DNA of 56,243 nt, taken from Apostichopus parvimensis. Taxonomy: Eukaryota; Echinodermata; Holothuroidea; Aspidochirotida; Stichopodidae. Location: positions 5,152-61,394 of the forward strand of contig KN886330.1 in assembly GCA_000934455.1 (NCBI GenBank), read 5' to 3'. Shown piece after piece: positions 1 to 14,010 of the stretch. The position numbers were made by a program, and so were the translations under genes. Every line of letters starts with the position of its first letter. Positions within the stretch are counted from its first letter, which is position 1. The notes under the pieces are model-generated. The model ran no database searches and was not told where the DNA came from. It saw only the letters and a list, made by a program, of their open reading frames with translations.

Positions 1-1356
1 TTAGTTGTTTTTTACATGTACAGCGCCATAGAACAGATTTCTTATCTGAATGGGGCGCTCTATAAATGCGTTTATTATTATTATTATTTATTATTAACTT
101 GTTAGGATGTTCAAAATGAGTTTCATTTGACTTACAATGTCATCGCTCCTACAAAGCATAACGTCTACAATAATGTGAAATGAACACATTGCAGTAGAAC
201 TAGAATTGCAACATTCATAACTGGTCAGTCATAGCTCAGGTATTGGAAAAACTACACAAGGGGTGTTTTCTTGTTTGTGTTCACCAAACGTGTATTTCTT
301 TGTTCGTGGAATTTGAAAATGCACAACTTTTAAGTGACGAACAAGTGTGTCATATTATATATAAATGATATTTCTCCTGACGAGCCAGGTTTTACTATAT
401 CTGTGTATGTCACTGACTCACTGTATAGGAGGCTGGTGGTATTACACTCATTAAATAAACACTGAAAAGAGGATTTTCAATCGCCAACTTTCATATCCAG
501 TCGGGAGCTTCGAGAAGAAATGAATTTTTGTACCTATTTATGTTTTGCAAATAGCTTCGAAGGCAGCTAGTTCTACTATTTTTCAAAGTAATCCATTCGG
601 CTATGCAAATGAATCTGTTCAAAAATGAATTTTTGTTGCATCCACTTATATATATATTCAGGTAAACAACTTTCAAAGCTACGCATGTCAATTGATACTC
701 TCTCTCACAGGATGCTATACCTAACCTTCCAATGGAGCATACATCAGTTTAGAAAACTTTCACAACCTCAGCTGCATCACACAAATAAATCCCAATTGAT
801 CACAAAGTCAATAAAATTTCATTTAGAGTTACCTTTTGATGCATTCCTGTAACCCATCAGTCCTATAGAGTATTACTCATACTAGTTATTGCTGTCTTAA
901 ATAGGTATAATTTTAAATCATACCCCCCCCCCTCCCCCCTCTACAACTAAAACAGGTACCTATAACTAGACTCCCTACAAGCAATATTAATTAGCCTGTG
1001 ATGTTTATAATTTCTTTGAAATTTTCCAATTCAATGTTTTTAGTCCTTTTTTCAGACCTGCCCTCCACCATGGTCTATAGGGGTTATTCTTCAGGCGCAT
1101 CTGTTAAGCGAGGAATCGCTTAACGATCCGCATCTTTTACATCACCAGTTATTACTGCCTCGCTGTTCAGAAGCTATTCGCATCAATATATCCAGGGTTT
1201 ACCATGAGTTTACTGGCCTTTCCAGACCTGCTATCTACCTACATCCATGGCGAATATTCATCATACCTGTCTGTAAAGTGAGGATTCCCTTCACCATAGG
1301 GTTACAATGGGAGCTACAAATGTTTTGTCATTCCACAACTATTTTGTATAAATTTA
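1..1356. other. 3' flank of CNOT10
   Basis: No coding exon is visible here. The part nearest 1356 should be the 3' UTR of the minus-strand CNOT10 gene. A TTATTATT tract at about 66-97 reads AATAAT/AATAAA on the minus strand, but I cannot place a poly(A) site with confidence. A C-rich run (C9, then C6 after a CT break) lies at about 925-940. Short open frames here look random. Confidence 0.5.
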
Positions 1357-4300
1357 TCAATTTCTCCACGGCGAGTTGTCAGGCCAAGGGTTTGGAGCCA
1401 TCATCGACGGGCTGCTGCTGTTTATGTTTTGAGCGTTGTTCCACTGGACGTCCACCGTTTTAAACTGCGGAATTATTTGCTGTTTCTTTATCATCTGGAG
1501 AGCCGCTGGAATATTTCCTACAGATGGAATGAGAACTTTGTTGAAGGTTCCAATCACTTCTTATAAATCCACACACATTCTGGACTATAACAGGCCATTT
1601 TGTATTGGCAATTGCCTTGTTTTATCTGAATTGTTTTATTAGTAGAGGAAGGGGGACTACGGGAAGGATTGCAATACTCGGCTTAAATCCTAACTGTTCT
1701 ACATATGTCATATGTACTGCTATAAATATGCATACGTACGGCGATATATATATGCATATGTACTGCTATAAATATGCATATGTACGGCGATATATATATG
1801 CATATGAACTGCTATAAATATGCATATGTACGGCGATATACATGTGCATATGTACTGCTATAAATATGCATATGTTTGAGCATACTGAAATCACTCAATG
1901 TAAAGAGCAGACCGCATGATACATCTACGATTCTCCTGAGAACTGAACTATCAGGAGGCAAAGTCAGCAGTTACTGTATGTATCTGCTTCTGCACCTTAC
2001 AGCATTTCTATGATTTTGAAACTTTATCAATGTTATTGATTGATTGGTTGATTGAAGGTTTCTTTCATTTGAATAATGCTCAAAGCAAGCCAGAAAACCA
2101 ACATCACATATGTTTTTCTTTTGTCTTTGGCAAGGAACCATCATGCATCTTACAAACAAAACAAGCAATGGAAATATCTCATTCAAATAAATGTTACTCA
2201 CCACTTTGCAGTTCGAGGTAGATAGCCAAGAATAAAGCTTCCTGGGGCATTTCATGGATTGGCAGTAAGCTGCATGCCTACGAAAAACAGACAAAGACAA
2301 TATTGACCACATTCATAGAACAATTAATACACAATTCCATTAACGATAAAACATCCAATCTTAACTATATATTAGCACAAGAGTCACATGACTGCCAAAC
2401 ATTATCTGTCAAACATTAACTCTACGCTCTGCAAACTAGTTTGATGTGGGTCTTAGAAAAAAAATTTCCGGACATCTGAAAGACTTAACGAAAGTTTCAC
2501 AAGCTTGACGATGTCCACAGTTTGAACTACCATTTATGCATACTGATCATTTGATTCTGAGCATTGATTGGTCGATTGATTCTGAGGGAAAGGGAACTGT
2601 GGGTTTGTGACTTCACAGAAGATCCTGGACCTCACAGTGTGCAGACCAATGATCAAACTGTCGACTGGCATTCTATCGCATCGTACAACATGAACAAGTT
2701 AAGTATTTAAGGATTACAAGGAAGAGAGCAGCAGAATCTTACTTTCCAAAATGTTTCTCTATAGGATATTCACATAGTAAATTTATGGCAACCTCTCACG
2801 TGCCAAATATAAGCGATGTAGATTGCGATGTTTCATATATCAAAGAGACCTAAGATAATTGAAATGTCATAAGACAAATGCTGCCCTCTATTAAATATTC
2901 ACTGAATTAGGGTATGAAATGTCACTGAAGGGGTAACACTTTGCTTGCTCATAACTTGACCATTATTACAAAAGATCCAATTCACTTTTCTTTCCACCTC
3001 ATATGCACTCATAATAATGCTGTCCTGTCTTGTAATACCCTGTTCAGATGTACTGCCACTACTAACTACTAAGATACATTTCCGACGTTTTTAGGCCCGT
3101 GCTTTCCGATTAATGGGTCGCGACCAAGAGTGGGTCACCAGACTGTTATGGGGGATCACAAAAAACAATTGAGCGGAAAATAATGTTTGGAATGGGAATC
3201 TGAAAGTTAACTTCTACCCGGTTATGCAGTGATTTGCTTCACAAGTTTTGCTTTCAAAAGCTTTAGAGTCAATGTGGAGTATATATTGGGTGATTTGTAG
3301 GCCTTAAATTTTAATGGACCAATTTCTAGCAAACACAGAACGTGTTGCCAAGGAAAAGGTTTGGGAAGCAAAGTTTTACGCTGATAATTTTTGGTGGTTT
3401 AAAAAGTGCTACATCTTTGAGAGTTTTCTCTCCATGGTGACATATCGAACCTACCTTCATTATGCATTTGCGAGCTTTGTCCCATTCGCCACATAAAGCT
3501 AGAGAACTAGCCAGATTAATCAAAACTGTTGCCTTGGCAGATTCAGAAGTTGAAGGGTGACTCTGTCTGACCCTTGACCCATGCACCTCCTGAGAGTCGG
3601 TCCCATCTCCACTAGCTCCATCACTTTTATCGGACCTGTCTTTATCTCTCTCTGAAAACAATATTAATTAAAAAATATGTTAATTTGAACAGGCTACCAT
3701 CGGGCTCACTAACCCAGTACGGCAGATGAAGATCGGCCGATCAACTTTATCGAACCAGCCCAGATTAATGCCAGATTTATCAATTCATTGAAAAAGTCCA
3801 GGAGATGACATCATGGAAACAGCACAGCAGAGAAATATATAATTCAAATTTGTTGAACAAGCCTTGTTTTATTATACCAGATTATCAATTTGATGAACCA
3901 TTCCAGAGAAAAAACATCATGTTATTTCAATTCATTGAATGAACACATCACTGAATCATAGTTCAAATTTTATTGAACAAACCTGGTTCATTTTGTCAGG
4001 TTATCGATTTGATGAAAGAGTCCAAAAGATGACAACATGTCATCAAATTCCAAGAGCCAGAAAAGGAGAAAAAATGAATTCAATCTAAAACCAGCCCAGT
4101 TGCCATTGATGAAACCGTCCAGCAGATGACACCTTTTCTTTGAACTCACCGAACCACTCCAGCAGAAAACAGTACTTCAACAATTTTTTTCTGTAACCAG
4201 CCCAGATAATTTCAGATTATCAGTTAACTGCCCAGTCCACGAGAAGAAATATGTCATTAAATTCATAGCAACGGGGCAACAGAAAACATTAGTTCAAATT

Positions 4301-7300
4301 TATTGAGCCAGCCCCGTTAATAATGTCTGATTACCTATGCATTTTATCACTTCAAGAGAAAGCACATTACTTAAAAAATTCATACTTAGTGAGCATTAGC
4401 AACCACACAAGAATATACAGCTACAATAATTCAATAGTACTAAAATACTTGCTACAGGTCATTTTCAGAATTTTCAACTTTCAAGAAGGTCATCCAACAG
4501 CTTCAAACAAACAATATAGCACAAACATTTCAAACTTCTGTAAAGACACATCTAGACTTAAGAGGTGACATATGACTGCATCAGTGAAGTCTAGCCATAG
4601 TTTGTTAGATAGATACCTTGTTCAGGAGAGGCAAGGCAGATAACAGATACATAGTCTGTTAGATAGATACTTTGTTCACAAGAGGCAGGGTAGATAACAG
4701 ATATGTAGTCTGTTAAATAGATACCTTGTTCAGGAGAGGCAGGGTAGATAACAGATATGTAGTTTGTTAGATACCTTGTTCAGGAGAGGCAGGGTAGATA
4801 ACAGATATGTAGTTTGTTAGATAGATACCTTGTTCAGGAGAGGCAGGGTAGATAACAGATACATCATGGGCATTATCAGCAGACAGATGTTGCAGAGCAT
4901 CAGTAATTCTATTGAGGTGAACCAGAGCCTCTGCTGCATATAAATGACCAAGGAATCTGAAAAGAAAAATGCAAAATAGCAATTCATTTGATAAATTTAG
5001 CAGATTAAAACTACAGCCCTCCTGTGTCTGTCTCAAATCCTGGTATCAAGTTGGCTTAAAATGGCCATCTTTAGTTTCTAACCCTATCTGCTACACTAAG
5101 GGATCATATTAATATATATACTCACTTTAGAGATCCAGCTAGGCCTGGTATGGCCAGCAGATCCTTGGCATGCTGAAGAGCGACCACGTTATCCCCCAAG
5201 ACTAACGAGACGTATGAACTGCAGGCTAGCACAGAACATCTCAGATTCAGAATTTCATGAGCCTTCAGAGGAGGACCAGGAGGTGCCCCTGTGGTACCCA
5301 TCAATGGGGTGGGGGTCTTAGCTCCAGTGCTCGTTGAACTGCAATGTAAAAGGAAAAGTCCAGATTAAAAGAAATGCAAATGGAGTTTTTGGCTTCTTCC
5401 TTCTGAGACAAAGGTTCTCCAAGCAGTGTAAAGTTTGCCATCATCATTATCATAAAAAATCAATTGAAAAGGCCTTCACAGGTACTTAAAGGTGTGTAGC
5501 ATATCTACTTTTAACCTAATGTATACCCTTCTAATGATATTCATAACATAGTTTTGTCTTTATTCATTGCTTCTCGACATGTTAGTATCAAACTAGGGAG
5601 TCGTTAATAAAATCAGCATCCAGGCTTCAAATATTTTAGGACAATTCTGGTAGCAGACACTGTATCACTTTATCGGAAGGTCCCACCAACAACAACAATC
5701 CCCATGGTAACTTAATCGCAATATCTTGTCCCAAACTACAGTACTAAGGTTGTATGAAGGTAACTACTTAGGTACAGTTGTCTCCATTTCTAGGAATGAA
5801 GAACACAGTGAATCATCTGTGATGTCACCATGGCAGATTCAATTCTATTTTACAACTTTGTTAATGGATTCACTTTCAATTGTGATACAGTTTTATTGTT
5901 TGCTCAGCCGTAAATGTACTCAGAATTCAAAATTTCATGTATATGTTTGTTTAGAATGATACCATTCAATACTGTAGATTAATGATTACACCAAAACAAA
6001 GAAAAAACAGAGACAATTGTCAGCTCAATTGCCTTTATGATGTCATAAGTTCTTTTGCTACCAGCAAAGCTCATAACATTTCACATTAAACATCATATCT
6101 CTGGGCTAAATGTATCATCAGGATGTGGCTTTCACTCACTAGTTGGTGACAAACTTTATCTAACTTGGCAGCATACTTTCTTAAAATATCAGTTTCCATA
6201 TTCAAACAACTCTTTCAAAATGTCAATACACACATAGCATTGTAACTAAATATGATGAAGTTTATTGATAACTTCAGACAGATATACAGATATGCTTCAT
6301 CAGCAGTATATCTTTTTATGTGGAATGTATACTCTAAATCAATATCAAAATCTACATCCACATCAGTATCAATACCTTCATCAGTATCAATATCTATATC
6401 TACATCAGTATCAATGTGTATATCTTCATCAGTATCAATACCTTCATCAGTATCAATATCTATATCTACATCAGTATCAATATCTATATCTACATCAGTA
6501 TAAAATATCTATATCTTCATCAGTATCAATATCTGCATCAGTATCAAAATCTATATCTACATCAGTATCAATATCTACATCAGTATCATTATCATCATCA
6601 GTATCAATTCTATATCTAGTATCAATATCTACATCAGTATCAATATCTTCATCGACATCAATATCTACTACATTAGTATCAATATCTTATCTACATCGGT
6701 ATCAATATCAATATATTCATCAGTATCAATATCTTCATCAGTATCAATATCTAAATGTACATCTATATCAATATTCATATTTACATGAATATCTAGATTT
6801 ATATCTACATCTTCACTTATATCTATATACACAATCAATCAGACAGACATATAGACTGACAGACAGATATATAGACAATAACTTAACAGTGACTGTCCAC
6901 CCTTGGGACTGCACTTAATCGTTTGTTGTGTCTTTCAATGATTTCACCGAGTCAGTTCCACGTACACTGACTTGTGGATGCTTTGGGGTAACCTCACACC
7001 AATCAAACGATGGCCCCAGCCGACTACTAACCTGCTATCTGACACATCGGAAGGATCGCTGGACAGGCTGGTAGAGGAAAACGAATCCACTGGTAAAGTG
7101 ATCTTAGAGGGCAGTAGAGATAGAGCATTACAGAGACACAAGGAACCAAACTCCAACGATGCCACAGGAATGGCAGCAGATTTGACTTCATTGCTGAAAG
7201 AAATATGAAAATTATTGCCATAGCTTTATGATCGAGTGAGTAATTTGATAGATTGGCCCATGAACACACATACATCTTTCCATCCCACTATACATATCAC

Positions 7301-10300
7301 ATAAATTATATTAAGCAATGAAACATTACACGAGTGTGATGAACACAAGTTACTGCATACTCATCACACACAATAACAGTAGACACATGACACTCATAAC
7401 ATTACACACAGTACACCTTACAGGTACAGTACAAATGCCCACATGCCATACATATCACATTATGTGATGATTATACCAGTCGTCTCCACGCGGTAACATC
7501 AGTTTCTTGCAACAGTCACAAGACATGCAGAATGAGAGACAGACAGCGTCAGTTTAATACCTGTATTTCTTCTCTGTGACACCTTGATTGATGACAACCC
7601 TTCTGTGTGGTCCTGATCCTATGATACTCTTCACGATACCATGCCTGTTGGCATCGGGTATCCCTTTAGACACAGACTCTGGTCCCTGCCAAATATATAG
7701 AAACAAAACCATGACAGAATTTCAACAATTATTATTCATTAAACACTCACTACTCAACCCCGCAACAACCAATCACATTCCCTCTTAAAATTGTACAACT
7801 TGATTTTTGAAATTTTAATTTAACTTAATTTTACAATTTTACAAAGCAACTTTAAAACTTTGCAATGTTTAATGTCTCTGCCCATTCAGATACAATTCAG
7901 CAACAGCTTTGAATACTAATTATTTAATTCTGAGTGGGAATAAAAGTAATTGTTGACTTAAACAGGATTCCAATTGACTCCTCTAACCAGACCTACTAAA
8001 TTGGTGGCCATCCCTATTAGCAAGAGATATGTATAATTAAGGTCAACAGCAGTTGAAATTATCTACCTACCAAGCCAATGACATTTCTGCTCTTTCAAAA
8101 TTTAGCAATTATTCCCCTGCCAGATACCTCTTTAGTAAAACTCAAGTAAAACTTTAGGCAAAACTAGACCAATGCCTTGCAAATCTAGAGCTACGATTGA
8201 AACCAGGTCTGGTCTTTGAGGCTTTACGTAATTAAATAAGCGATAATGCCCAGCTTTGCCTGTAATTTTACCAACACTCATTTAACCAATTACTCTGTAA
8301 ACTTACAGGCGTTCCTTGGTGAGCTGCGATGCAGCATTCGGCCAGTCGTAGCCAGAGCCTGGGATTGGTTGAATAGACCTGAACGGTTTCAATCAAGCTG
8401 TCAAAAGCTGCTAGGGGCCTTCCTGCATGCAATAACTGAATGCCCGCATTGTAGAGTAACTCGTAGTGACGGCTGAAGCCCATCGTGTGTAAGGGTCGAC
8501 TCGTCCTTCTTTGGCCTGAGGAGGAAACGGAGTACCGATGCAAATGGTTCTTGTTTTTTGTTTTTACTATTTACTAATTCGTTTCTTATTAATTAGCTCA
8601 TTCGTTAAAAACAAAACTGTGGGTGGCCAAATGTTCAGAACTAAACCCATATTCTGAAATTAATTTCTCTCTCTCTTTCTCTCTCTTTCTGTAAGTGTTA
8701 TTCAGTTCCAAAAAACAACATAGAAGCATGTCTTCTTTTTTTTCAAAATCAATCGGACCATTTACAAACATCATGGATGAAATACTCAAGAGCACAGGTG
8801 TCAATTGAACACTAAAACGTACCATTACAAATAGACCTACTTTGTTTCATTAGGTGATAAAACTTACAGACACGCATTAAAAACACATATATATCTGACG
8901 TGCCACTCACTCGATTTCTTAATCAATACTTGCACGGCGTCTGCGTTCTCTGATAGGGCCTTCTTGGCATAGTGGCACGCGAGGTGATATTTTCCCATGT
9001 AAAAATGTACACATCCTAAGTTGTTATAATACATGACCGGTACGGACTCTCCTGTCTGCCAGGGGTCTGACTCGTGATGAGCACCCGTTAACAGCTTGAT
9101 GGCTTTCTTGTAGTTGCCCCTCTCGTATTCAAAGTTGCTCTTCAGAAAGAGAGCAGCTGATGGGTGCTGTGAAGAATAATCAATGATTAAAACTTACAAC
9201 GATATCTTTGATTTAACGGATAGTCGAAATGAAAAAAAAAAAATTGGGCTGATGACATAGAAACACATTTTTGAAATTTATGTATTCTGGTTAAAATTGG
9301 ATTCAGTTTTTTAATATACTGTTTTCAAGATAACAACATTTGAATCTGATACATTTTGTTACAAAATGACATCGCACCTGTTTGCTTCAAAATTCACTAT
9401 GGTATAAATTGTCACAATTCCAATTAACTTGAAAACACTTTGTAGGAATTTTGCTTGCAAATTTCATCAGGATGCTCAGAATATGTTCCTCTTTTTGTCT
9501 GTTAAACAAATTAATCTTCACCTGGACTATTCGTTGGAAGCTCGTAATACAAATTTTAAGATATGTAAATTTAATAATAGTCAAATTTATCCAACCTTCC
9601 ATTAGAATGTTTACAAACTACTCTTTAAGCATTTTAAAACTCACTCAGGCATATTTACATTCTACTTCAACATAACTTTATAAAAGTCTGTGAGAATGAA
9701 GAGGGTCAAAACCTCCAGGAAAATAATGTTTAGCCATATAATTTCAAGGTTAATAACTGATGAACATCTCGCTCAATTTTACAACTCTGCACTCCTACTA
9801 GCCAATCACAGTCCAATTTTACAACTCTGCACTCCTACTGGCCAATCACAGCCCATGATGCAAAGACTACGTTTGCATACAATGTTACGTGGCTCATTCA
9901 CTCTCTTAGCACTAGCAGACCAGTACAGACGAATAAGCGATTCCCATGTCCGCTGCCAAGTAAAGAAGGCCTGCATTGACTTACCCCAGAGGACGATGAT
10001 GTCATAACTGACTTGAGTTCACGTTTACAAAACCTCATGTGTTTCAACTGCAGGTAACATTTGGTCTTGAGCTGCAGACAACAAGACAAACAACAACTTC
10101 CTTTAAACATATCATATTAACAGTGATGTCATGTTTGAATAATACTTCATATTGCACCCAAAAGAAACAATACCATTTTAGGAGAAATGGATGAAAAAAA
10201 TAAAACCATCTTGTCTTTTTATACAGTTCCCTGTTAACAAATGGACAGCAAACTAACATAAAGACAGAGGTGACTGCACTTAACTTTACACTGAAAATGA

Positions 10301-12144
10301 ATGTGTCCCTCAGATCAGCCTTTCACATTTGTCTTGTCATTTCTCTTCCAAGTCAACAGCACTTCTTTCTGGATACTCTTGGTCAAGGCATTCTGAATTT
10401 TGTCCTATTTTAGTTGCTGTCCCTATAAACCTTTCCTATAACATATACACCCGATCAACTGAATACATACAATGATGAATGCCACACCCAACAATAGAAA
10501 CTAGCATACCAGCTGGCTGAGTACTAACCTGGTGAATTTTTGCTTTGTTCCTCTCACACAACGACACAAAGTCGGAGTCCGTCTCTTTACTCTCTTTACC
10601 CTAGAGAAGAAAGACAATGGACCAGAGAAAAATGTTGTGACATAAAATATGAAAATATTCACGTGAGAAAAAAAACATGTGTAAACTTAAAAGGATACCT
10701 AAGCAGTTCTTGCTGCTTGATGACGATAGACAAACACCGTGACTTCCGTCTTTCAAAACTTTTGGGATTGATGTCATGATTTAGATTTGAGCAGATGAGA
10801 AATGCTAGCTTGATTCACGGTGGAAAGAAGGGGGCAGCGACCTAAAGGGGGCAGCGACCTGAAGGGGGCAGCGAGGGCACAACATTTTACTGATTTAGTT
10901 AGGTAGATCAAAGTGAACTATACTAAGATATCCACGTTTCATTTTCACTCAGAGAATACTAATCATAAATATATTGTGGCTGTGGCGACTCTTTGCTTCC
11001 GGTTAACTCTCTGACCGTCATCTTGACTTACCTCGGTCTTATCCCCGCCTTGTTTACTACTGGTCATCTGTTTGTCAATGTAACTGAGAGGTCTAAGGGC
11101 CTTGTCTGGCTGTTGTGTACACAGACAAGCCTCAGCTAACAGAAGAAGAACCTGCAATGCCAGCTTGTCCTCTAAGAAATCAAGAAAAAGAAAGAGAAAA
11201 TGGTCGCTCACATACAACATATTGAAACGGATGTAAATGGGTAAGGGCTGAAAAAGGTAATATCAATAACATTATCTGTAAGATTTGAAAGTTCAGCCAT
11301 TACTCTCCTATTGTATGTACACCTAAACCTTTTGATAAATTGTGAACTCTTTACCACCATAGTTTTTGAGACTATTTAACTCTAGCCAGATGTGATTCCG
11401 TCGATAAAAGCTCAAGGTTGCCATTTAATTAGCACAGCTGTTAATTACCTCTGCATGTGGCTAGATACGTACCGAGAGGTTCGATAACTTGGAAGAGCTT
11501 CTCCAGGATCTTTATAGCCTGGTTGTGTTGTCTTTGATGATAGAGAATGACTGCTTGATTGAAGAAGAGGACAGCATGATCTGTATCTTCTACAGATGGA
11601 GCATTATCTGGATCAACTTGAACCTTGAGCAGACAAGACAAACAAATAACATAAATTAGCAACAGATAAGAAATTACGATGGAAGGAAAAGAAAATGAGG
11701 GTGAAAAAGAAGTGTGTTGTCAGTTTCCTGCTCAAATTTAAAACAACCAACAATGAAATGACCCACTCCACTCTCTCCTTACCTAACTCTGCCCCTCCCC
11801 CCCTACTCTGTATCTCTCACTCACTAACCCTAAAGTCTCTGCACATTCACACACAAATCCTGTAACAAAAAGGAGAAGCAAATACTACTGTGTTAGTGAC
11901 TTACCATATTATAAACTTGCTTGAGACCCTTCTTCAAGTTTTCAACATGTTGAAATCCTGATTGATGGAAATGGCAGACACACATGTTGTGCTGTACCTT
12001 TGGATTAGTCTGTGACATGGTGCTTAAAATTTTGAGCTTGTCCATGCAAGCTGAAAAGTTCTTGGCCTCAAACTCTTTTCGGGCTGCTTGTGAAAGTTCC
12101 TTTTCTTCATGGTTATTATTAGAACCACTCTTTTTGTCTGCCAT
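1357..12144 (-). CDS. CNOT10: CCR4-NOT transcription complex subunit 10, complete, 14 coding exons
   Basis: CNOT10 is a TPR-type helical-repeat subunit that, with CNOT11, forms a module on the N-terminus of CNOT1 in the cytoplasmic mRNA deadenylase complex. Coding exons, in transcript order: 12144-11905, 11623-11473, 11171-11032, 10600-10529, 10071-9985, 9166-8911, 8515-8307, 7685-7561, 7193-7032, 5338-5126, 4956-4829, 3651-3455, 2277-2202, 1517-1357. All boundaries fit GT-AG and all phases agree, giving 738 residues; human CNOT10 is 744. Recognisable blocks include [95 protein letters not shown] and [12 protein letters not shown], in the human order. The start MADKKSG follows a pyrimidine-rich acceptor, so a 5' non-coding exon is expected. 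The C-terminal tail after IIPQFK differs from the human one. The donor of the 4956-4829 exon lies at the edge of a tandem array. Boundaries come from consensus and recalled homology, not from an alignment. Confidence 0.95.
1690..1875. repeat. 44-bp minisatellite in the last CNOT10 intron
   Basis: About four copies of a unit alternating ATGCATATGTACTGCTATAA with ATGCATATGTACGGCGATAT, in the intron between the 2277-2202 and 1517-1357 exons. Each half-unit holds an ATGCAT palindrome. Confidence 0.8.
3735..4330. repeat. Decayed tandem array, period about 120 bp, in a CNOT10 intron
   Basis: Recurring blocks such as TTCAAATTTATTGAACCAGCC, GATTATCAATTTGATGAACC and CCAGCAGAAAACA repeat about five times with much divergence, in the intron between exons 4956-4829 and 3651-3455. 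It looks like an old, eroded satellite; no coding signal. Confidence 0.6.
4600..4863. repeat. 54-bp tandem array made from a CNOT10 exon end and its splice donor
   Basis: Five units of about 54 bp (one is 50 bp) reading, on the minus strand, ATATCTGTTATCTACCCTGC, then CTCTCCTGAACAAG, then GTATCTATCTAACAAAC. The unit proximal to the exon is the real 3' end of the CNOT10 exon (residues [10 protein letters not shown]) with its donor at 4829/4828. The other copies are intronic and repeat both the exon end and the donor, one of them mutated (CTTTG in place of CCTTG). Confidence 0.85.
6340..6830. repeat. Hexamer-based minisatellite in a CNOT10 intron
   Basis: Long run of units of 18 or 24 bp composed of hexamers such as ATCAGT, ATCAAT, ATCTAT and ATCTAC. 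Because unit lengths are multiples of three, long open frames (Gln/Tyr/Leu/His or Ser/Ile/Thr) arise; these are artefacts. It lies in the intron between exons 7193-7032 and 5338-5126. Confidence 0.85.
8658..8692. repeat. (CT)n microsatellite
   Basis: Interrupted CTCTCTCTTT tract within the CNOT10 intron between exons 9166-8911 and 8515-8307. Confidence 0.7.
9774..9853. repeat. 40-bp direct tandem duplication
   Basis: Two nearly identical 40-bp copies beginning CAATTTTACAACTCTGCACT, each ending with a CCAATCACAG motif, in a CNOT10 intron just upstream (transcript sense) of the 9166-8911 exon. Confidence 0.8.
10830..10880. repeat. 17-bp triplicate with G5 runs
   Basis: Three copies of GGGGGCAGCGACCTAAA/GAA (the last diverges after GCGA), in the CNOT10 intron between exons 11171-11032 and 10600-10529. 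Three G5 runs plus a trailing GGG could form a long-loop quadruplex. Confidence 0.7.
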
Positions 12145-13880
12145 TTTGGCTGTGAAAGGAGAGGAAAAGGTAGAGTAAGAATAGAGGTTTTTAATCCTGT
12201 GGGTTGGAAGAATCTGGTGACCCAGACTTAAGTCAGGAACACACACCAACTACTAAAGGATTCATAATGTAAGACAGTTTAAATGAAAATTCCTATACAA
12301 AAGATGGAATAAGAAACTGATTTTACTACTGAACTTAAAAAGACCACACTTATGCCCTTCTCTTTGCAGTCTAACACGACCTAACAAGTGAGAACCTTGA
12401 AACATTGTGGGAGAAATACCAGATCCCAGTGGTCTTATGTGGAGTGAGCTGTTGAGGTCAGCTCTAGTTATCTGGGCATGCCTAATCATCAATGGATTTT
12501 GGTTTAGATAAAAAAGAGTTTAAGATTGCTGTTTGGACTGCAGGCACCGGCAAAATATTCCAATGAAAGAACACTCAAAACTAATTTGTAAACTAGGCTT
12601 GAGTTTTACACAACTATGGACACTGAATGTCCAGGCGATAACTGGAGCAATATACACATACAAATTTTAGCAGCTTGAATTGCAGCATAAAATTTGTAAA
12701 TGCCATATTCTGAAACTTACTATCCAAATAAGGTTGTGTGATATCTGTTTGACCAATGACTGATTTACAAAAAGTGATACAAAAGTTTTCACTTATGTTG
12801 TATAATGTACCTTGCAGTACAATATGTCATTCAAAACATTAAATATTAATTCTCACTTCCCATTTAATTTGACTGATTAGTGCTAGCAGACTTGGTCAAC
12901 AATGCTTTAATAAAATTGGTTACAATATACTGCCAATTACATAGTACAACATGACCTGCCCAGAGATTTTTCTTTTATAAATATACGATTTTGGTATAAG
13001 GTTAGGTGCCCCTGTGGCCTAGAAACTATGCAGAAGATGCGGTAAGGACATTACATGATCACTTAAACTATATCTCAAATCTCTTATGTACAAGGGTCCC
13101 AATAAGACTACAGTAGTTTAGACTGTGAGAAAAAGTCTTTCTTATTGATCACTTACACATCACTAGTAACATTACCAGGCATAAGTTACATTAGGAATAG
13201 GAGCTGCACAACCTAATCAATTGCCATTAAGTATAGCTACCCTAACCTGAAGTTAGGCCTATCCCAGGCTACACATTACATAAACAATTGCTCATGACAT
13301 TTGACCAACCAGCACCAGTAGGCCTTAGCAGTTGTAACAGTTTGCATTTTCTAGCACTAAAAACCACACTTGAACTGTAATGTTGTTGCACCTAGCCTAG
13401 TCCCTATTTCGGACAGGTTATTGACCTAGGCCTTAAGCTCTAGAGTCTAATGTTAGGCTTAGCCAGCACTTAGTAGACTAACCTAGGCCCTGGTTATGCA
13501 TTATCTCTTTTGTTCAATGAAGGAATATGTAGGCCTAGGCCTTTTCATAATACACTGAAATTTTGACCGGAAACCCAATTGAAGTTTCCATTACTACTCC
13601 TTCGTGGAACCCATCCTGCTACTGTAACCTGTAGCCTTACTGCTATATCCTCAGGCTACCTATGGAATGAAGTTAGGCTAGCAATAGCATGCACAGCCTA
13701 ACATAGATCTAAGTTTGGCTCGGTCCAGCCTAGTTCGACTACTAGGCCTAGGCCATTTCTGTGTACTAGGCCTATCCTAGCCTAGGGCCTACCCAAAAGG
13801 CCGTTGTTTTGAAGAAGGAATAAAGGTTCTCTATAATTAAAAACATTTTTTTTTCTATAAAAGTTTAGTAGTGTACTCAC

Positions 13881-14010
13881 AATTGCGGAAGAAGTGACAA
13901 TACACTTGATAAAATACTGTCTTCTAGCATAAATTTATGCATGCCGAGTTTACACAGTATTAGAAACTCGTCGATCGCACATGTGGAACGCGAAGTGATC
14001 ATATTTTCGA
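13881..14010 (-). other. CNOT10: Probable CNOT10 5' non-coding exon
   Basis: On the minus strand a strong donor (CAATT then GTGAGTAC) starts its intron at 13880. It would pair with the acceptor CCTTTCACAG ending at 12150, five bases before the CNOT10 start codon at 12144. The outer limit of this exon (transcription start) is a guess. The intervening intron (12150-13880) carries no coding signal, but is rich in GGCCTAGGCC-type repeats from about 13400. Confidence 0.5.

Noticed and set aside
6340-6830. Possible CRISPR-like array
   Set aside because: Direct repeats without unique spacers; a eukaryotic minisatellite.
6252-6918. Long open frames rich in Gln/Tyr/His or Ser/Ile/Thr
   Set aside because: They translate a hexamer-based minisatellite inside a CNOT10 intron; unit length in multiples of three keeps the frames open.
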